This document shows, one piece after another, positions 1 through 9,017 of a DNA stretch of 35,015 nucleotides (positions are counted from its first letter, which is position 1; each line of letters starts with the position of its first letter). The position numbers were made by a program, and so were the translations under genes. Under the pieces are notes generated by a model. It was given only the letters and a program-made list of their open reading frames with translations, ran no database searches and was not told the DNA's origin. The DNA is from Acidimicrobiaceae bacterium (lineage in GTDB: Bacteria; Actinomycetota; Acidimicrobiia; Acidimicrobiales; RAAP-2). Location of the stretch: the NCBI GenBank assembly GCA_003132165.1, contig PKWW01000017.1, positions 1 through 35,015 on the forward strand, read 5' to 3'.

Positions 1-890
<890 letters not shown>

Positions 891-1135
891 GGGGACCTCA
901 GCGCCTCCAGTCCCCTGTCGACGGAGCCTCGAATGCCGCCTATCGCCGTCCACGTCATTGCTCCTTAGACGTTGGGATTCTCCATCGAACGCTGAAGCGT
1001 CAACCGTCGCTGTGCGCCAGCAGTGACGTTCCCACGAGGTGCCGTTGACCGCGCCAGGGTGCGGGTACGACACCGCCATCTCCTTCCACTTACTCGCGCA
1101 ACGATGAGGTCAGGTGCTGTTACGGTGACCAAGAG
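891..1135. other. Intergenic region without a convincing gene
   Basis: This 245-base stretch separates the CoA-transferase from the SGNH hydrolase gene. Short open frames cross it on both strands, but none has a ribosome site or recognisable motif. It contains the weak stem after the CoA-transferase and, near its right end, the extended -10 candidate listed separately. Confidence 0.5.
1118..1126 (+). promoter_or_regulatory. Extended -10 promoter element of the SGNH hydrolase gene
   Basis: The bases read TGTTACGGT, a match to TGnTAnnnT. Transcription would begin around 1133, only a few bases before the ATG at 1136, so the message would be nearly leaderless. No Shine-Dalgarno is seen and no clear -35 box. 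Confidence 0.4.
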
Positions 1136-2125
1136 ATGCCAATTTCGCCCAGTTCCCAGCCCCAACGCCATTGGCCACTGCGATTAGGGCTCAGCGTGGT
1201 GCTGCTCGCGCTCCTGATCACCGGATTGGGACTGCAGTATTCAAAGACCAATGCGGCGACGTCTTCCAGTTCCACTTCGTCGACCACGACTCGTTCATCG
1301 GGTCCGACCTCGAGCACGACCACGACCGTGGCATCCACGTCCTCCGATTCACCCGTCTCGGATCCCTTGGCACTGAACGAGCCGTCGCGCGGATGTGGCT
1401 TCGTGATGAGTCCCAGTGCCGCCGCGTCGTCATCACCTAGCGGTCCCGTACCCATCAGAGTCATAGGCCACTGCACGGTTCTCGAAATCGGTGACTCACT
1501 CGGCAACGATCTGGGGTGGGGACTCGCACGCGAGCTGTCGTCCACTCACGCGCTGAAACTCGTGCAAGTGGACAAGTCATCGTCGGGACTGGTCACTTCG
1601 TGGTTCTACAACTGGCCCGCGCACTTGGCGACGTTGCTCGCGCAGTACCATCCCAACCTGCTGATTGTGTGTATTGGCGGCAACGACGAGCAGGGCCTCA
1701 AAGTGGACGGGCATTCGTACGGCTTCGACACTCCTCAATGGCGAACGAGGTACAAATCCCTGATCCGCCAAATTGATTCGATGACCACCAAGGCTGACAG
1801 TTACGTTCTTTGGGTGGGCCTTCCCGTCATGGCACCAAACGGCTACAGGGCGGGAGTGGTCGCCCTGAACTCGCTCTACCGTTCGGTGGCGACCACTGTG
1901 CCCGGCGTCACCTTCCTACCCTCGTGGGCCCTGTTCGCCAACGCCCAAGGCCAGTTTCAGAACGCCGCGCCGGTAAATCACGTGAACACCGTGCTTCGCT
2001 CGCCCGACGGCATCCACTTCAGCCTCATGGGTGAGGACGTCTTCGCAACCTTCGTGGCCAATGAAACCTCCGCGATCTTCCACGTCGGTCTCCACCCTTC
2101 CCAGCCAGCCCTCGTCACGAAGTGA
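1136..2125 (+). CDS. Membrane-anchored SGNH/GDSL-type hydrolase
   Basis: Predicted extracytoplasmic esterase or acyl-transfer partner acting on surface glycans. Residues about 15-35 form one hydrophobic segment (uncleaved anchor or signal), followed by a Ser/Thr-rich linker (about 40-75) and the SGNH domain. Block I is IGDSL with nucleophile Ser121, block III is GGND (181-184), and block V is DGIHFS with Asp291 and His294, so all catalytic residues are present. Length is 329 residues. The neighbour 21 bases beyond the stop, on the other strand, is an acyltransferase-3 membrane protein; in many bacteria these two domains are fused in one OafA-like protein, so a joint role in O-acylation of a cell-surface polymer is a reasonable inference. 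The closest family is probably the DUF459-like SGNH group. The substrate is unknown. Confidence 0.75.
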   Translation: MPISPSSQPQRHWPLRLGLSVVLLALLITGLGLQYSKTNAATSSSSTSSTTTRSSGPTSSTTTTVASTSSDSPVSDPLALNEPSRGCGFVMSPSAAASSSPSGPVPIRVIGHCTVLEIGDSLGNDLGWGLARELSSTHALKLVQVDKSSSGLVTSWFYNWPAHLATLLAQYHPNLLIVCIGGNDEQGLKVDGHSYGFDTPQWRTRYKSLIRQIDSMTTKADSYVLWVGLPVMAPNGYRAGVVALNSLYRSVATTVPGVTFLPSWALFANAQGQFQNAAPVNHVNTVLRSPDGIHFSLMGEDVFATFVANETSAIFHVGLHPSQPALVTK

Positions 2126-2146
2126 CGTGCGCGATGATCGCAGACG

Positions 2147-3361
2147 TCAGGTTGCGTGCGCCAGACGTCCGATGATCAGGGTCGCGTCCCACGAGAGCGC
2201 AATGCAGATGAGCAGCAACAATGCCGACGCCCAGCCGTCACGGCTCAATCGGCGCCAGTGGCGAATCGGATTCTCGACGAAGTGATAGGAGAGCACCGCA
2301 CATGCGGTGGTACCGGCGACTTCGATGATCCGAGCTAACGGCGACGAAATGGGGTGAACACGCTGGAGGGGCAGCATCAGCCAGGGATAGTGCCACAGGT
2401 AGAGCGAGTACGAGATGTCCCCGATGTAGCGCAGAGGCCGCCAAGACAGCCACGACGCCGGTGCGCCCTTGATGCTCGCCTGTCCCGTCCACAGCAGTAT
2501 CGCGCACGCCCCGCAGGGCCACCACGCCAGGACTCCGGGAAAGACGCTGCTCGCGTTGAGGTGCCACACCGCCGCGCCCAAGGCGAGTACCGCGAGCACC
2601 GCCGCGGCAGAATTGAACCGGGGTGTCCTCTGAGCCCACGCCACGGGAATGACCGCCACGAGTCCTCCGAGCGCCAACTCCCAGAACCTCGTGAACGGTG
2701 AGTAATACGCCGCCACGGCGTTGACGGAAGTGAGGTGGTACGACCACCAGGCCGAGGCCGCGATGGCGACAATGAGGAAACCGACCAAGACGGAATGCCG
2801 ATACCTTCGCGCCGTGAGCGCGACGAGTGAGAAGATCACCAATGGGTACGCCAGGTAGAACTGCTCTTCGACCGCGAGTGACCAGAAATGGGTGACGAGC
2901 GAGGGTGCAACGCCCGGCACGAAGTAGCTACTGCCAGTGGCGATGAGTCTGAAGTTCGCCCCGAACAACGCCGCCCAGCGAACATCGACGAGCAACTGCG
3001 ATTCGAAGTTGACGCCGAGCAGGAAGTAAGCCGCGAATACCGTCGCGACCAATACCAACGTCGCCGCCGGGACGATGCGTCGTATGCGACGGGCGTAGAA
3101 GTAGCCGAGATTTCGTCGAATATTCCGCGGCGGCTGGCGCAGCAGTAATCCCGTGATGACGAATCCACTGATGACGAAGAAGATGTCGACACCGACGTAA
3201 CCGCCCTCTAGTCCGGGAACCGCGGCGTGAACCAAGATGACGAGCACGACGGCCAGTGCCCGCAGCCCCTGAATGTCTGGACGGAAGGTCGATGGTTCGC
3301 CCTGGGGTGCAACCGTCGTCGCCGCGAGATTTCGATCCTCAAGGGACAGTTCCTTGGCCAC
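2147..3361 (-). CDS. Acyltransferase-3 (OafA-like) integral membrane protein
   Basis: Predicted to move acyl groups from cytoplasmic acyl-CoA across the membrane to a surface polysaccharide or lipid. After a short polar N-terminus the family start RPDIQGLRALAV appears, then the active-site-like His in VILVHA, GYVGVDIFFVISGFVITG and, further on, SLAVEEQFYLAYPL, all hallmarks of Acyl_transf_3. About ten hydrophobic segments follow and the protein ends without the SGNH domain found in longer homologues; a separate SGNH gene lies convergently next door. The start is GTG at 3361, with no Shine-Dalgarno but TACTGT seven bases upstream, which suggests a leaderless message. Length is 404 residues, complete for the short class. 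Confidence 0.85.
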   Translation of the reverse strand: MAKELSLEDRNLAATTVAPQGEPSTFRPDIQGLRALAVVLVILVHAAVPGLEGGYVGVDIFFVISGFVITGLLLRQPPRNIRRNLGYFYARRIRRIVPAATLVLVATVFAAYFLLGVNFESQLLVDVRWAALFGANFRLIATGSSYFVPGVAPSLVTHFWSLAVEEQFYLAYPLVIFSLVALTARRYRHSVLVGFLIVAIAASAWWSYHLTSVNAVAAYYSPFTRFWELALGGLVAVIPVAWAQRTPRFNSAAAVLAVLALGAAVWHLNASSVFPGVLAWWPCGACAILLWTGQASIKGAPASWLSWRPLRYIGDISYSLYLWHYPWLMLPLQRVHPISSPLARIIEVAGTTACAVLSYHFVENPIRHWRRLSRDGWASALLLLICIALSWDATLIIGRLAHAT

Positions 3362-3368
3362 GACGTTG

Positions 3369-3374
3369 ACAGTA
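3369..3374 (-). promoter_or_regulatory. -10 element for a leaderless acyltransferase message
   Basis: On the minus strand TACTGT (TAnnnT) is followed by seven bases and then the GTG start at 3361. This places the transcription start on or next to the start codon. It lies in the 42-base gap after the AhpD-like gene, so the acyltransferase may be transcribed separately. Confidence 0.45.
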
Positions 3375-3403
3375 GCCTCGCAGTCGTTGAAAGTGACCCC
3401 TTC

Positions 3404-3760
3404 CTAGTCTTGCGGCGTCCTCGCAGCGACTGCCTCATCGAATGCTCGCAGTGCCCTTGGCCCCCAGACCGTGCCCGGGCCTCCGTTCATGGAAATGGCC
3501 ACACCAATCGCCTCGGCGACCTGCTGGCGTGTCGCACCCTTGTGAGCGGCGCCCCTGGTGTGGGCGACAATGCAGCCGTCGCATTCGCGCGTGATGGCGA
3601 TTACGAGTGCGAGCAGTTCCTTCATCGCGCCCGACAACTCCCCCTCACTCATGGCCGCCTTGGACAACTCGGCGTACCCCTTCAAGACATCGGGGATCAG
3701 ATCTCGAAGATCGAGAGCCGGTTGACGCAACTCTTCGCGAACTTCATGCATGTGTTCCAT
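3404..3760 (-). CDS. Carboxymuconolactone decarboxylase/AhpD-family protein
   Basis: Small all-helical protein of the AhpD/CMD family, probably a thiol-dependent peroxide or redox protein. The redox signature is complete: Glu59, Cys60-x-x-Cys63 and His67 in ECDGCIVAH, the arrangement of AhpD active sites, where the cysteine pair takes electrons and the Glu and His assist proton transfer. The start chosen is ATG 3760, because AGGAGG lies five bases ahead of it; the open frame runs back to 3799 but that extension has no support. At 118 residues it matches single-domain family members. The following gene on the strand is the acyltransferase (42 bases on), with no evident functional link. The electron donor is not apparent in the window. 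Confidence 0.85.
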   Translation of the reverse strand: MEHMHEVREELRQPALDLRDLIPDVLKGYAELSKAAMSEGELSGAMKELLALVIAITRECDGCIVAHTRGAAHKGATRQQVAEAIGVAISMNGGPGTVWGPRALRAFDEAVAARTPQD

Positions 3761-3836
3761 GGGAACCTCCTCTCCGCAGCGTAGCCACGATGCTGACAAT
3801 TCGGACCTGACCCGCGATGAGTGAAGTGCGCATCTC

Positions 3837-3842
3837 TATGAT
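3837..3842 (+). promoter_or_regulatory. -10 element (TATGAT) for leaderless carbonic anhydrase
   Basis: TATGAT is followed by exactly six bases and then the GTG start at 3849, so the predicted transcription start is the start codon itself. No Shine-Dalgarno is present. This is one of the best examples of the leaderless layout in the window. Confidence 0.6.
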
Positions 3843-3848
3843 GGACCA

Positions 3849-4346
3849 GTGACCGCCATTGACGATCTACTCGCCAACAATCGGAACTACGTCGCCCGTC
3901 ACGGACACCGAGAGTTGCCCACCGAACCCCAACTTCATCTCGCAGTGCTGACCTGCATGGACTCGCGCCTCGACCTCTTCGGTGCGTTGGGACTCGACCT
4001 GGGTGAAGCGCACCTGATTCGCAACGCCGGCGGACTCGCCTCCCATGACGCCATCAGGTCCTTGCTCTTGAGTCAACGACTGCTGGGCACCCGATCGGTA
4101 ATGGTCATACATCACACCCGCTGCGGACTGGAGTCGTTCGAGGAGCAAGCCCTTCAGAGCGAACTCGAAGCCGAGTTCGGTGTCCGACCACCCTTTCAGC
4201 TCGGCGCCTACAGCGATATCAACGAGGACGTCCGATCGACGGTCCGGACACTTCGTGAAAGTCCGTTCATTGACGGCACCGAGATCCGCGGTTTCGTCTT
4301 CAACGTGGACGACGCCGACCTGCGCGAAGTACTAGTCCCCGAGTAA
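3849..4346 (+). CDS. Beta-carbonic anhydrase, dwarf type
   Basis: Interconverts CO2 and bicarbonate in the cytoplasm. Zinc ligands are evident: Cys36 and Asp38 in TCMDSRLD, and His89 and Cys92 in HHTRC, with Arg40 pairing to Asp38. The spacing and the motifs HLIRNAGG and SLLLSQRLLGTR match the small actinobacterial class typified by Mycobacterium tuberculosis Rv1284 (163 residues; this one is 165). The start is GTG 3849, supported by the six-base spacing from a TATGAT box. Its last 15 bases overlap the convergent GNAT gene, so the two 3' ends share sequence. The enzyme probably supplies bicarbonate for carboxylation reactions; no carboxylase gene is nearby. Confidence 0.92.
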   Translation: MTAIDDLLANNRNYVARHGHRELPTEPQLHLAVLTCMDSRLDLFGALGLDLGEAHLIRNAGGLASHDAIRSLLLSQRLLGTRSVMVIHHTRCGLESFEEQALQSELEAEFGVRPPFQLGAYSDINEDVRSTVRTLRESPFIDGTEIRGFVFNVDDADLREVLVPE

Positions 4347-4784
4347 CTTCTTGAAGCCCTGGCTGTTCTGGTCGTAGCCGTTGGCCCGGTAGAAACGATG
4401 CGCATCGTCGCGCACGTTGCGGCTCGTCAGTTGAATCCGATAACAGCCCTTCTCACGCGCCAACTGCTCGGCGGTGCGAAGTAACTGCGCACCGATCCCC
4501 CGACCACGCAGATCAGATCGAACGTGCACACTCTCGAGTTCGCAGCACCAGCCGCCCTGATGTTGAAAGTGCTGAAATACCATCACCTGGCAGATACCGA
4601 CGACTTCGCCGTCGAACTCGGCGACGATCACGTCACCACCTCGGCGACGGGTCTCTTCCACCGCGGCCCAGTACTTGCCGATGTTGTTCGGATCCTCGCC
4701 CTCGGGGGTGAACGAGCCGCCCTGGAGCACGCGCACCGCCTCGTCGACGTCCTCGACCGCGATTGGGCGAACGAAGAGCGCCAA
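4332..4784 (-). CDS. GNAT-family N-acetyltransferase
   Basis: Transfers an acetyl group from acetyl-CoA to an amine of unknown identity. The fold is recognisable from VIVAEFDGEVVGICQV (beta strands 2-4), ELESVHVRSDLRGRGIG (strand 4 and the pyrophosphate-binding R-x-x-G-x-G/A loop), and RFYRANGY near the end, typical of the C-terminal helix-strand. Length is 150 residues. The likely start is TTG 4784, four bases after the amidase stop, so translation is probably coupled to the amidase in a two-gene operon; no ATG precedes the conserved region. Its 3' end overlaps the carbonic anhydrase gene on the other strand. The substrate could relate to the amidase product, but nothing in the sequence proves it. 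Confidence 0.82.
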   Translation of the reverse strand: MALFVRPIAVEDVDEAVRVLQGGSFTPEGEDPNNIGKYWAAVEETRRRGGDVIVAEFDGEVVGICQVMVFQHFQHQGGWCCELESVHVRSDLRGRGIGAQLLRTAEQLAREKGCYRIQLTSRNVRDDAHRFYRANGYDQNSQGFKKLLGD

Positions 4785-4788
4785 TGTC

Positions 4789-6192
4789 CTAGCCCCGCGG
4801 GTCGATCGGCGTCAGCACTCCCACGCTTTGTTCGATGGCTTCAGCCGCATCCAGACAAAGGTCCTCTCGGAAGTTGTCGCCGATGACCTGGGCGCCCGTG
4901 GGTAGACCGTTCGCCACACCCGTTGGCACACACACCGCGGGAAGGCCGAGCAGGTTCGCCGGCAGCACGAACCGGAAAAGCTCGACGACGTTCATCGCGG
5001 TCTCAGGACTTTCGATGTCGTAACCGTGCTTGAACGGCGGCTGGGTCCAAGTGGGGCCCACGATCAGCGGGTACGTTGCGAAGAACTCGCGCCAGGCCTT
5101 CGCGACCCGGTACCGCAACTGGTGCATAGCAAAGAGAGACTCAGCCGTCGACGGTGGGAACCCGATATCGGTGTACTCGAGAAACTTCTGTCCGCCCTCG
5201 CCGAGCACGGTCCTGAGCAAGTCCTTTTGCACCTCGAGACTGGTCATCATCAGCTCGGTCCACGAGAAGTAAGTCTCGAACAGCATCGGCGGCTCGATCT
5301 CTTCGACCTCGTAGCCAGCGGCCTCGAGGGCCCGACCCGCGATGCGAACACCCTCGGCGACATCCGGGTCGGTGGAGCCGCCACCCGGCGTCGGTACGAG
5401 CGCGACGCGACGCGCCACGTCACTACCGCGCAGTGGCGCGCTGATCGACTGGGGGTCTCTCCAGTGGGCCCCCTTCACAACTTCGAGTCCGAGGCGAAGG
5501 TCGGCCACGTGACGGGCGAGGATGCCCTCCACCAGCATGATCTGGCTGTTGATCGGCATGTCGGTCAACGCGCTGGGATTTCCCTGCGGCACCCGCCCGC
5601 GCGACGGCTTGATCGAGGTGATGCCGCACGCGTACGCCGGATTGCGCAATGAACCACCGATGTCGTTTCCCAGACCAATCGGGCTCATCCCTGACGCGAT
5701 GGCGGCCGCTTCCCCGCCGGACGAACCGCCCGCCGTGCGGCCGCGCTCCCACGGATTGTGCGTGACGCCGTAGAGCGATGACTCGGTATTGATGCGAAGT
5801 CCCAGATCGGGCATGTTCGTTCGCGCGAGGGCCACGCCCCCCGCCTGGCGCATGCGTTCGACGACCGGCGCGTCACCGGGTGCGATCAGATTCTTCAACG
5901 CCACCACGGCCTCGGTGGTGGGATAACCGGTGACGTCAAGATTCGTCTTGATAGTGAAGGGAACGCCGTGCAGTGGGCCAAGGGGTTTGCCCGCCTTCAG
6001 CGCCGCATCGGCGGCGTCCGCTTCCTGTCGAACCGAGTCGGGACGTAGCTCGACAACGGCGTTGAGCTTTTCGTTAACGGCGTCGATTCGCTCGAAGTGC
6101 GCTTCGACGACCTCACGTGATGTCGTGTCGCCACTGCGAATCATTTTCGCGAGCGACGTTGCCGACTCCTGCCAGAGTTCCCTACCCATCAC
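4789..6192 (-). CDS. Amidase-signature family amidase
   Basis: Hydrolyses a carboxamide bond in the cytoplasm with the Ser-cisSer-Lys triad. Visible elements are Lys82 in VPFTIKTN, the glycine/serine loop GGSSGGEAAAIASG (about 156-169, cis-Ser about 158) and the nucleophile Ser181 in GNDIGGSLR. Length is 467 residues, normal for the family. The start is either GTG 6192 or the adjacent ATG 6189; a run of five G residues just upstream could serve either. The GNAT gene follows after four bases, so they likely form an operon. It lacks the glutamine-channel partners of GatA, and no gatB or gatC is nearby, so it is probably a free-standing amidase rather than the Glu-tRNA amidotransferase subunit. 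Substrate unknown. Confidence 0.88.
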   Translation of the reverse strand: MMGRELWQESATSLAKMIRSGDTTSREVVEAHFERIDAVNEKLNAVVELRPDSVRQEADAADAALKAGKPLGPLHGVPFTIKTNLDVTGYPTTEAVVALKNLIAPGDAPVVERMRQAGGVALARTNMPDLGLRINTESSLYGVTHNPWERGRTAGGSSGGEAAAIASGMSPIGLGNDIGGSLRNPAYACGITSIKPSRGRVPQGNPSALTDMPINSQIMLVEGILARHVADLRLGLEVVKGAHWRDPQSISAPLRGSDVARRVALVPTPGGGSTDPDVAEGVRIAGRALEAAGYEVEEIEPPMLFETYFSWTELMMTSLEVQKDLLRTVLGEGGQKFLEYTDIGFPPSTAESLFAMHQLRYRVAKAWREFFATYPLIVGPTWTQPPFKHGYDIESPETAMNVVELFRFVLPANLLGLPAVCVPTGVANGLPTGAQVIGDNFREDLCLDAAEAIEQSVGVLTPIDPRG

Positions 6193-6247
6193 TTACCCCC
6201 ACACTTGACTTGGAAGGTAGTTTGTCACGTTCGCACGCGACACGAGG

Positions 6248-7090
6248 TCAGCCGAAGCGGCCCTGGATGTAGTTCAGCGTTCGCTCGTCGTCGGGCTCGT
6301 TGAAGATCTTGGTTGTCGGACCGAATTCGATGAGTTCGCCCGCCCGGTCGGCACCCATGAGCAAGAAAGCGCAGTCATCCGAGACCCGAAGGGCTTGTTG
6401 CATGTTGTGGGTGACGATCACGATAGTCACGCGATTCTTGAGCTCGCTCATCAAAGACTCGATCGCCTGCGTCGAAATCGGGTCCAGCGACGACGTCGGC
6501 TCGTCCATCAGGAGGATCTCGGGCTCGACCGCGAGTGCTCGCGCGATGCAGAGACGCTGCTGTTCACCACCCGACAGCGTGACAGCGTGGGCCTTCATCC
6601 GTGTCGAAACGCTGTCCCACAGGGCTGCGGCCACGAGGGCGGACTCGGCCGCTTCGTCCAGCAACGCCTTCTTGTGGATGCCATTGAAGCGAAGTCCCGA
6701 GACGACGTTGTCGTAGATGGACATCGTTGGGAACGGATTGGGACGCTGGAAGACCATGCCGATTCGACTACGTAAGAGCGTCGTCGGCAGACCTCCCTTG
6801 TAGATGTCGATGTCGCCGAGGCGGATCTCTCCCGACACGACCGCACCCTTGGTGAGGTCGTGCAGTCGGTTGAGCGCACGAAGCAGGGTGGTCTTTCCCG
6901 ATCCGGACGGCCCAATCAGTGAGGTGACGCGGTTGGCGGCGACGTCGAAGGTTGCATCTCGCACCGCGGTTCGTCCGTTAAACGAGACGGCGACGTTCTT
7001 CAAGCTCATGGCCACTTTTGTTTCAGTGGGCTGCATGGCCGTGGCGGACGTCACTCCCGCGACATTATCTTGCATTTCTACAACCTCCAT
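6248..7090 (-). CDS. pstB: Phosphate ABC transporter ATP-binding protein PstB
   Basis: Energises high-affinity phosphate import. Walker A is GPSGSGKT, the Q-loop lies in RIGMVFQRPNPFPTMSIYDN (diagnostic for PstB), the signature is LSGGEQQR, Walker B is ILLMDEPTSSLDP and the switch His is in VTHNMQQA. It is the last gene of pstSCAB, its ATG directly following the pstA stop. The N-terminus carries about 25 extra residues before the family start; ATG 7075 is an alternative start, since GGAGG lies eight bases ahead of it. Downstream there is no phoU; the next gene on the strand is the amidase. It should be controlled by the PHO box at 10458-10501 together with the rest of the operon. Confidence 0.96.
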   Translation of the reverse strand: MEVVEMQDNVAGVTSATAMQPTETKVAMSLKNVAVSFNGRTAVRDATFDVAANRVTSLIGPSGSGKTTLLRALNRLHDLTKGAVVSGEIRLGDIDIYKGGLPTTLLRSRIGMVFQRPNPFPTMSIYDNVVSGLRFNGIHKKALLDEAAESALVAAALWDSVSTRMKAHAVTLSGGEQQRLCIARALAVEPEILLMDEPTSSLDPISTQAIESLMSELKNRVTIVIVTHNMQQALRVSDDCAFLLMGADRAGELIEFGPTTKIFNEPDDERTLNYIQGRFG

Positions 7091-8017
7091 TTAACGTCTT
7101 TCCTTTCTCATGCGCGCCGAAACGAATCGACTACCAAGACTGAGAAGCATCACCATGGCGACCAACGCGAGCGCGACGCCCCACGCCGCCGCTCGCTGGC
7201 TCGGATACTGGGAACCCGAGTAGTTGTAGGTCAAGAGCGGCAGTGACGACATCTGGTGCATGGGATTCCACCCCCATGTGCCCGACGCGCCGATGACCAG
7301 AAGAATCGGCGCCGTTTCGCCCATGGCGCGTGCGAGCGACAACAGCACGCCGGTGATGACGCCCGGCATCGCGGCCGGGATGATTACCCCGCGCGACACC
7401 CTCGAGCTCCGCGCACCGAGGGCCAGACCCGCCTCGCGTAGTGTCGAGGGCACGCCTCGGAAGGCCAACTCGCTCGCTTTGGCGATGACCGGAACCATCA
7501 AGACCGACAGGGCCACGATTCCCGCCAGTCCGGAGAACGCCTTCATCGGAACGACCACGTACTCGTAAGCGAAGACGCCGAGCAGGATCGAGGGCAGGCC
7601 CGTCATGATCTCGACAATGGCGCGAAGGAAGTTGGCGATGCGGCTCGACGATTCGGACAGGTACAGACCAACAAGCAACGCGATCGGGATAGCGATGATG
7701 CCCGCGAGGCCATCGATGATCACGGTACCCTCGATGGCGTTGCCGATACCGCCGATGCTGTTCTGGGCGATGAGGCTCGGCTGCTGAGGGAGCGTCGAGA
7801 GGAAGTTCCAGGTAATCGACGAGAGACCCCGGTCGATGAGGGCGAAAATGACCGACCCGAGGGGAATCAAGGCAATGAGGAAGGCGGCCACGAGCGCGGC
7901 CAGAAAGAAGTTCGAGATCCAGGTACGGCGCCGGATTGTCTTGGCGGCGCGCGCGTGGATAATCGCGCGACGCTCGAGAATCGGGTCCGGTGGCAGTTGC
8001 GTCAACAGGTCAGTCAT
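7091..8017 (-). CDS. pstA: Phosphate ABC transporter permease PstA
   Basis: One of the two membrane subunits forming the phosphate channel. The sequence shows a charged N-terminus followed by about six hydrophobic segments. The cytoplasmic coupling loop that contacts PstB reads ELAFRGVPSTLREAGLALGA, with the EAA-type pattern of binding-protein-dependent permeases, and GLPSILLGVFAYEYVVVP is typical of PstA/PstC. Length is 308 residues. The start overlaps the pstC stop by four bases (ATGA), indicating translational coupling, and its stop abuts the pstB start. Confidence 0.95.
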   Translation of the reverse strand: MTDLLTQLPPDPILERRAIIHARAAKTIRRRTWISNFFLAALVAAFLIALIPLGSVIFALIDRGLSSITWNFLSTLPQQPSLIAQNSIGGIGNAIEGTVIIDGLAGIIAIPIALLVGLYLSESSSRIANFLRAIVEIMTGLPSILLGVFAYEYVVVPMKAFSGLAGIVALSVLMVPVIAKASELAFRGVPSTLREAGLALGARSSRVSRGVIIPAAMPGVITGVLLSLARAMGETAPILLVIGASGTWGWNPMHQMSSLPLLTYNYSGSQYPSQRAAAWGVALALVAMVMLLSLGSRFVSARMRKERR

Positions 8018-8979
8018 CGCGGCATCCGGGCTCTCTTCGTGAGCACGCGCGCGCCAGCGTTCACACTGGCGGTGATAACCATCAGCATCAAGGCGAGGGC
8101 GGCGAGGGCACTGCCGGTCGAACCGGAAGCCTCACCAAACTGCGTTGCGATCGTCGACGCGAGCGTGGCGCCGGACGTGAAGAGAGAGTGGGGAATCTGG
8201 GGGTTCGACCCGATCACCATTGCGACGGCGATCGTCTCGCCCAGCGCGCGTCCCGCTCCGAGTGCGATGGCGCCCAAGATACCGGTTCGCGCACTCGGCA
8301 ACACCACACGCAAGAACACCTGTCCGCGCGTCGCGCCGAGCGAGAGCCCGCCCTCGATGAGGTCGCGGGGGACGACCGAGATTACGTCGCGCGATATCGC
8401 CACAATGGTCGGAAGGATCATGATCGACAGAACGAGGCCCGCGAGCAGGACGCTGAAGCCCTCCTGAGGGCCGTTGAAAGGCCAGCGCCCACCAGTGACA
8501 CCGGCGAGGAAGGGCTGGAGAGTCTTGGTGAACCAAGGAACCAGGTACCACAGGCCCCAGAGCCCGTAGACGACCGACGGGACCGCGGCGAGCAGTTCGA
8601 TCAAGGACGACGCCGTCGAGCGGATCTTTTGGGGAATGAGGAACAACAGGGCGAGCGCCGAGGCGAGCCCGATCGGTACAGCGAAGACTAGGGCGATCAG
8701 TGTCGTGAGCACCGTGTCGGTCAGAAGCGGCAGCGCGCCGTAGGGTCCGGTGCCAGCGACCCATGAACTACCGGTGACGAGACCGAAGCCGAACGTTGAA
8801 ATCGCCGGCCACGCCGTGTGTACGACGCTCCAGACGAACACCACGATGACCGCCCCGAAGAACAACGCGGTACCGCGCAGCAGGAACTGGTACGGACGGT
8901 CTGAAGTGGCCGAGCGACGAATGCGCTCGGCCACTTCAGATCCGGATGACTGCGTATCAGTGTCCGTGTTTTCCTTCAT
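8014..8979 (-). CDS. pstC: Phosphate ABC transporter permease PstC
   Basis: Second membrane subunit of the phosphate importer. About six hydrophobic segments are seen, with the coupling loop SVVPRDLIEGGLSLGATRGQ and the conserved AAVPSVVYGLWGLWYLVPW and ALGETIAVAMVIG regions. Length is 321 residues. The start ATG 8979 lies 38 bases after the pstS stop and has only a weak ribosome site. The polar N-terminal tail (EVAERIRRSATSD) is encoded within a 17-bp perfect inverted repeat (8900-8940), which would form a strong mRNA hairpin some 40-80 bases into the gene. This may lower expression of the membrane subunits relative to PstS. Confidence 0.95.
   Translation of the reverse strand: MKENTDTDTQSSGSEVAERIRRSATSDRPYQFLLRGTALFFGAVIVVFVWSVVHTAWPAISTFGFGLVTGSSWVAGTGPYGALPLLTDTVLTTLIALVFAVPIGLASALALLFLIPQKIRSTASSLIELLAAVPSVVYGLWGLWYLVPWFTKTLQPFLAGVTGGRWPFNGPQEGFSVLLAGLVLSIMILPTIVAISRDVISVVPRDLIEGGLSLGATRGQVFLRVVLPSARTGILGAIALGAGRALGETIAVAMVIGSNPQIPHSLFTSGATLASTIATQFGEASGSTGSALAALALMLMVITASVNAGARVLTKRARMPR
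8900..8940. repeat. 17-bp perfect inverted repeat within pstC
   Basis: The left arm (8900-8916) is TCTGAAGTGGCCGAGCG and the right arm (8924-8940) is its exact reverse complement, with a seven-base loop. It sits inside the coding sequence near the pstC start, with no T-run to make a standard terminator. I did not find another copy in the window. Confidence 0.9.
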
Positions 8980-9017
8980 TTTCAGTTCGCTGCTTCAAAC
9001 TTTCTTGGTAGTACGGG

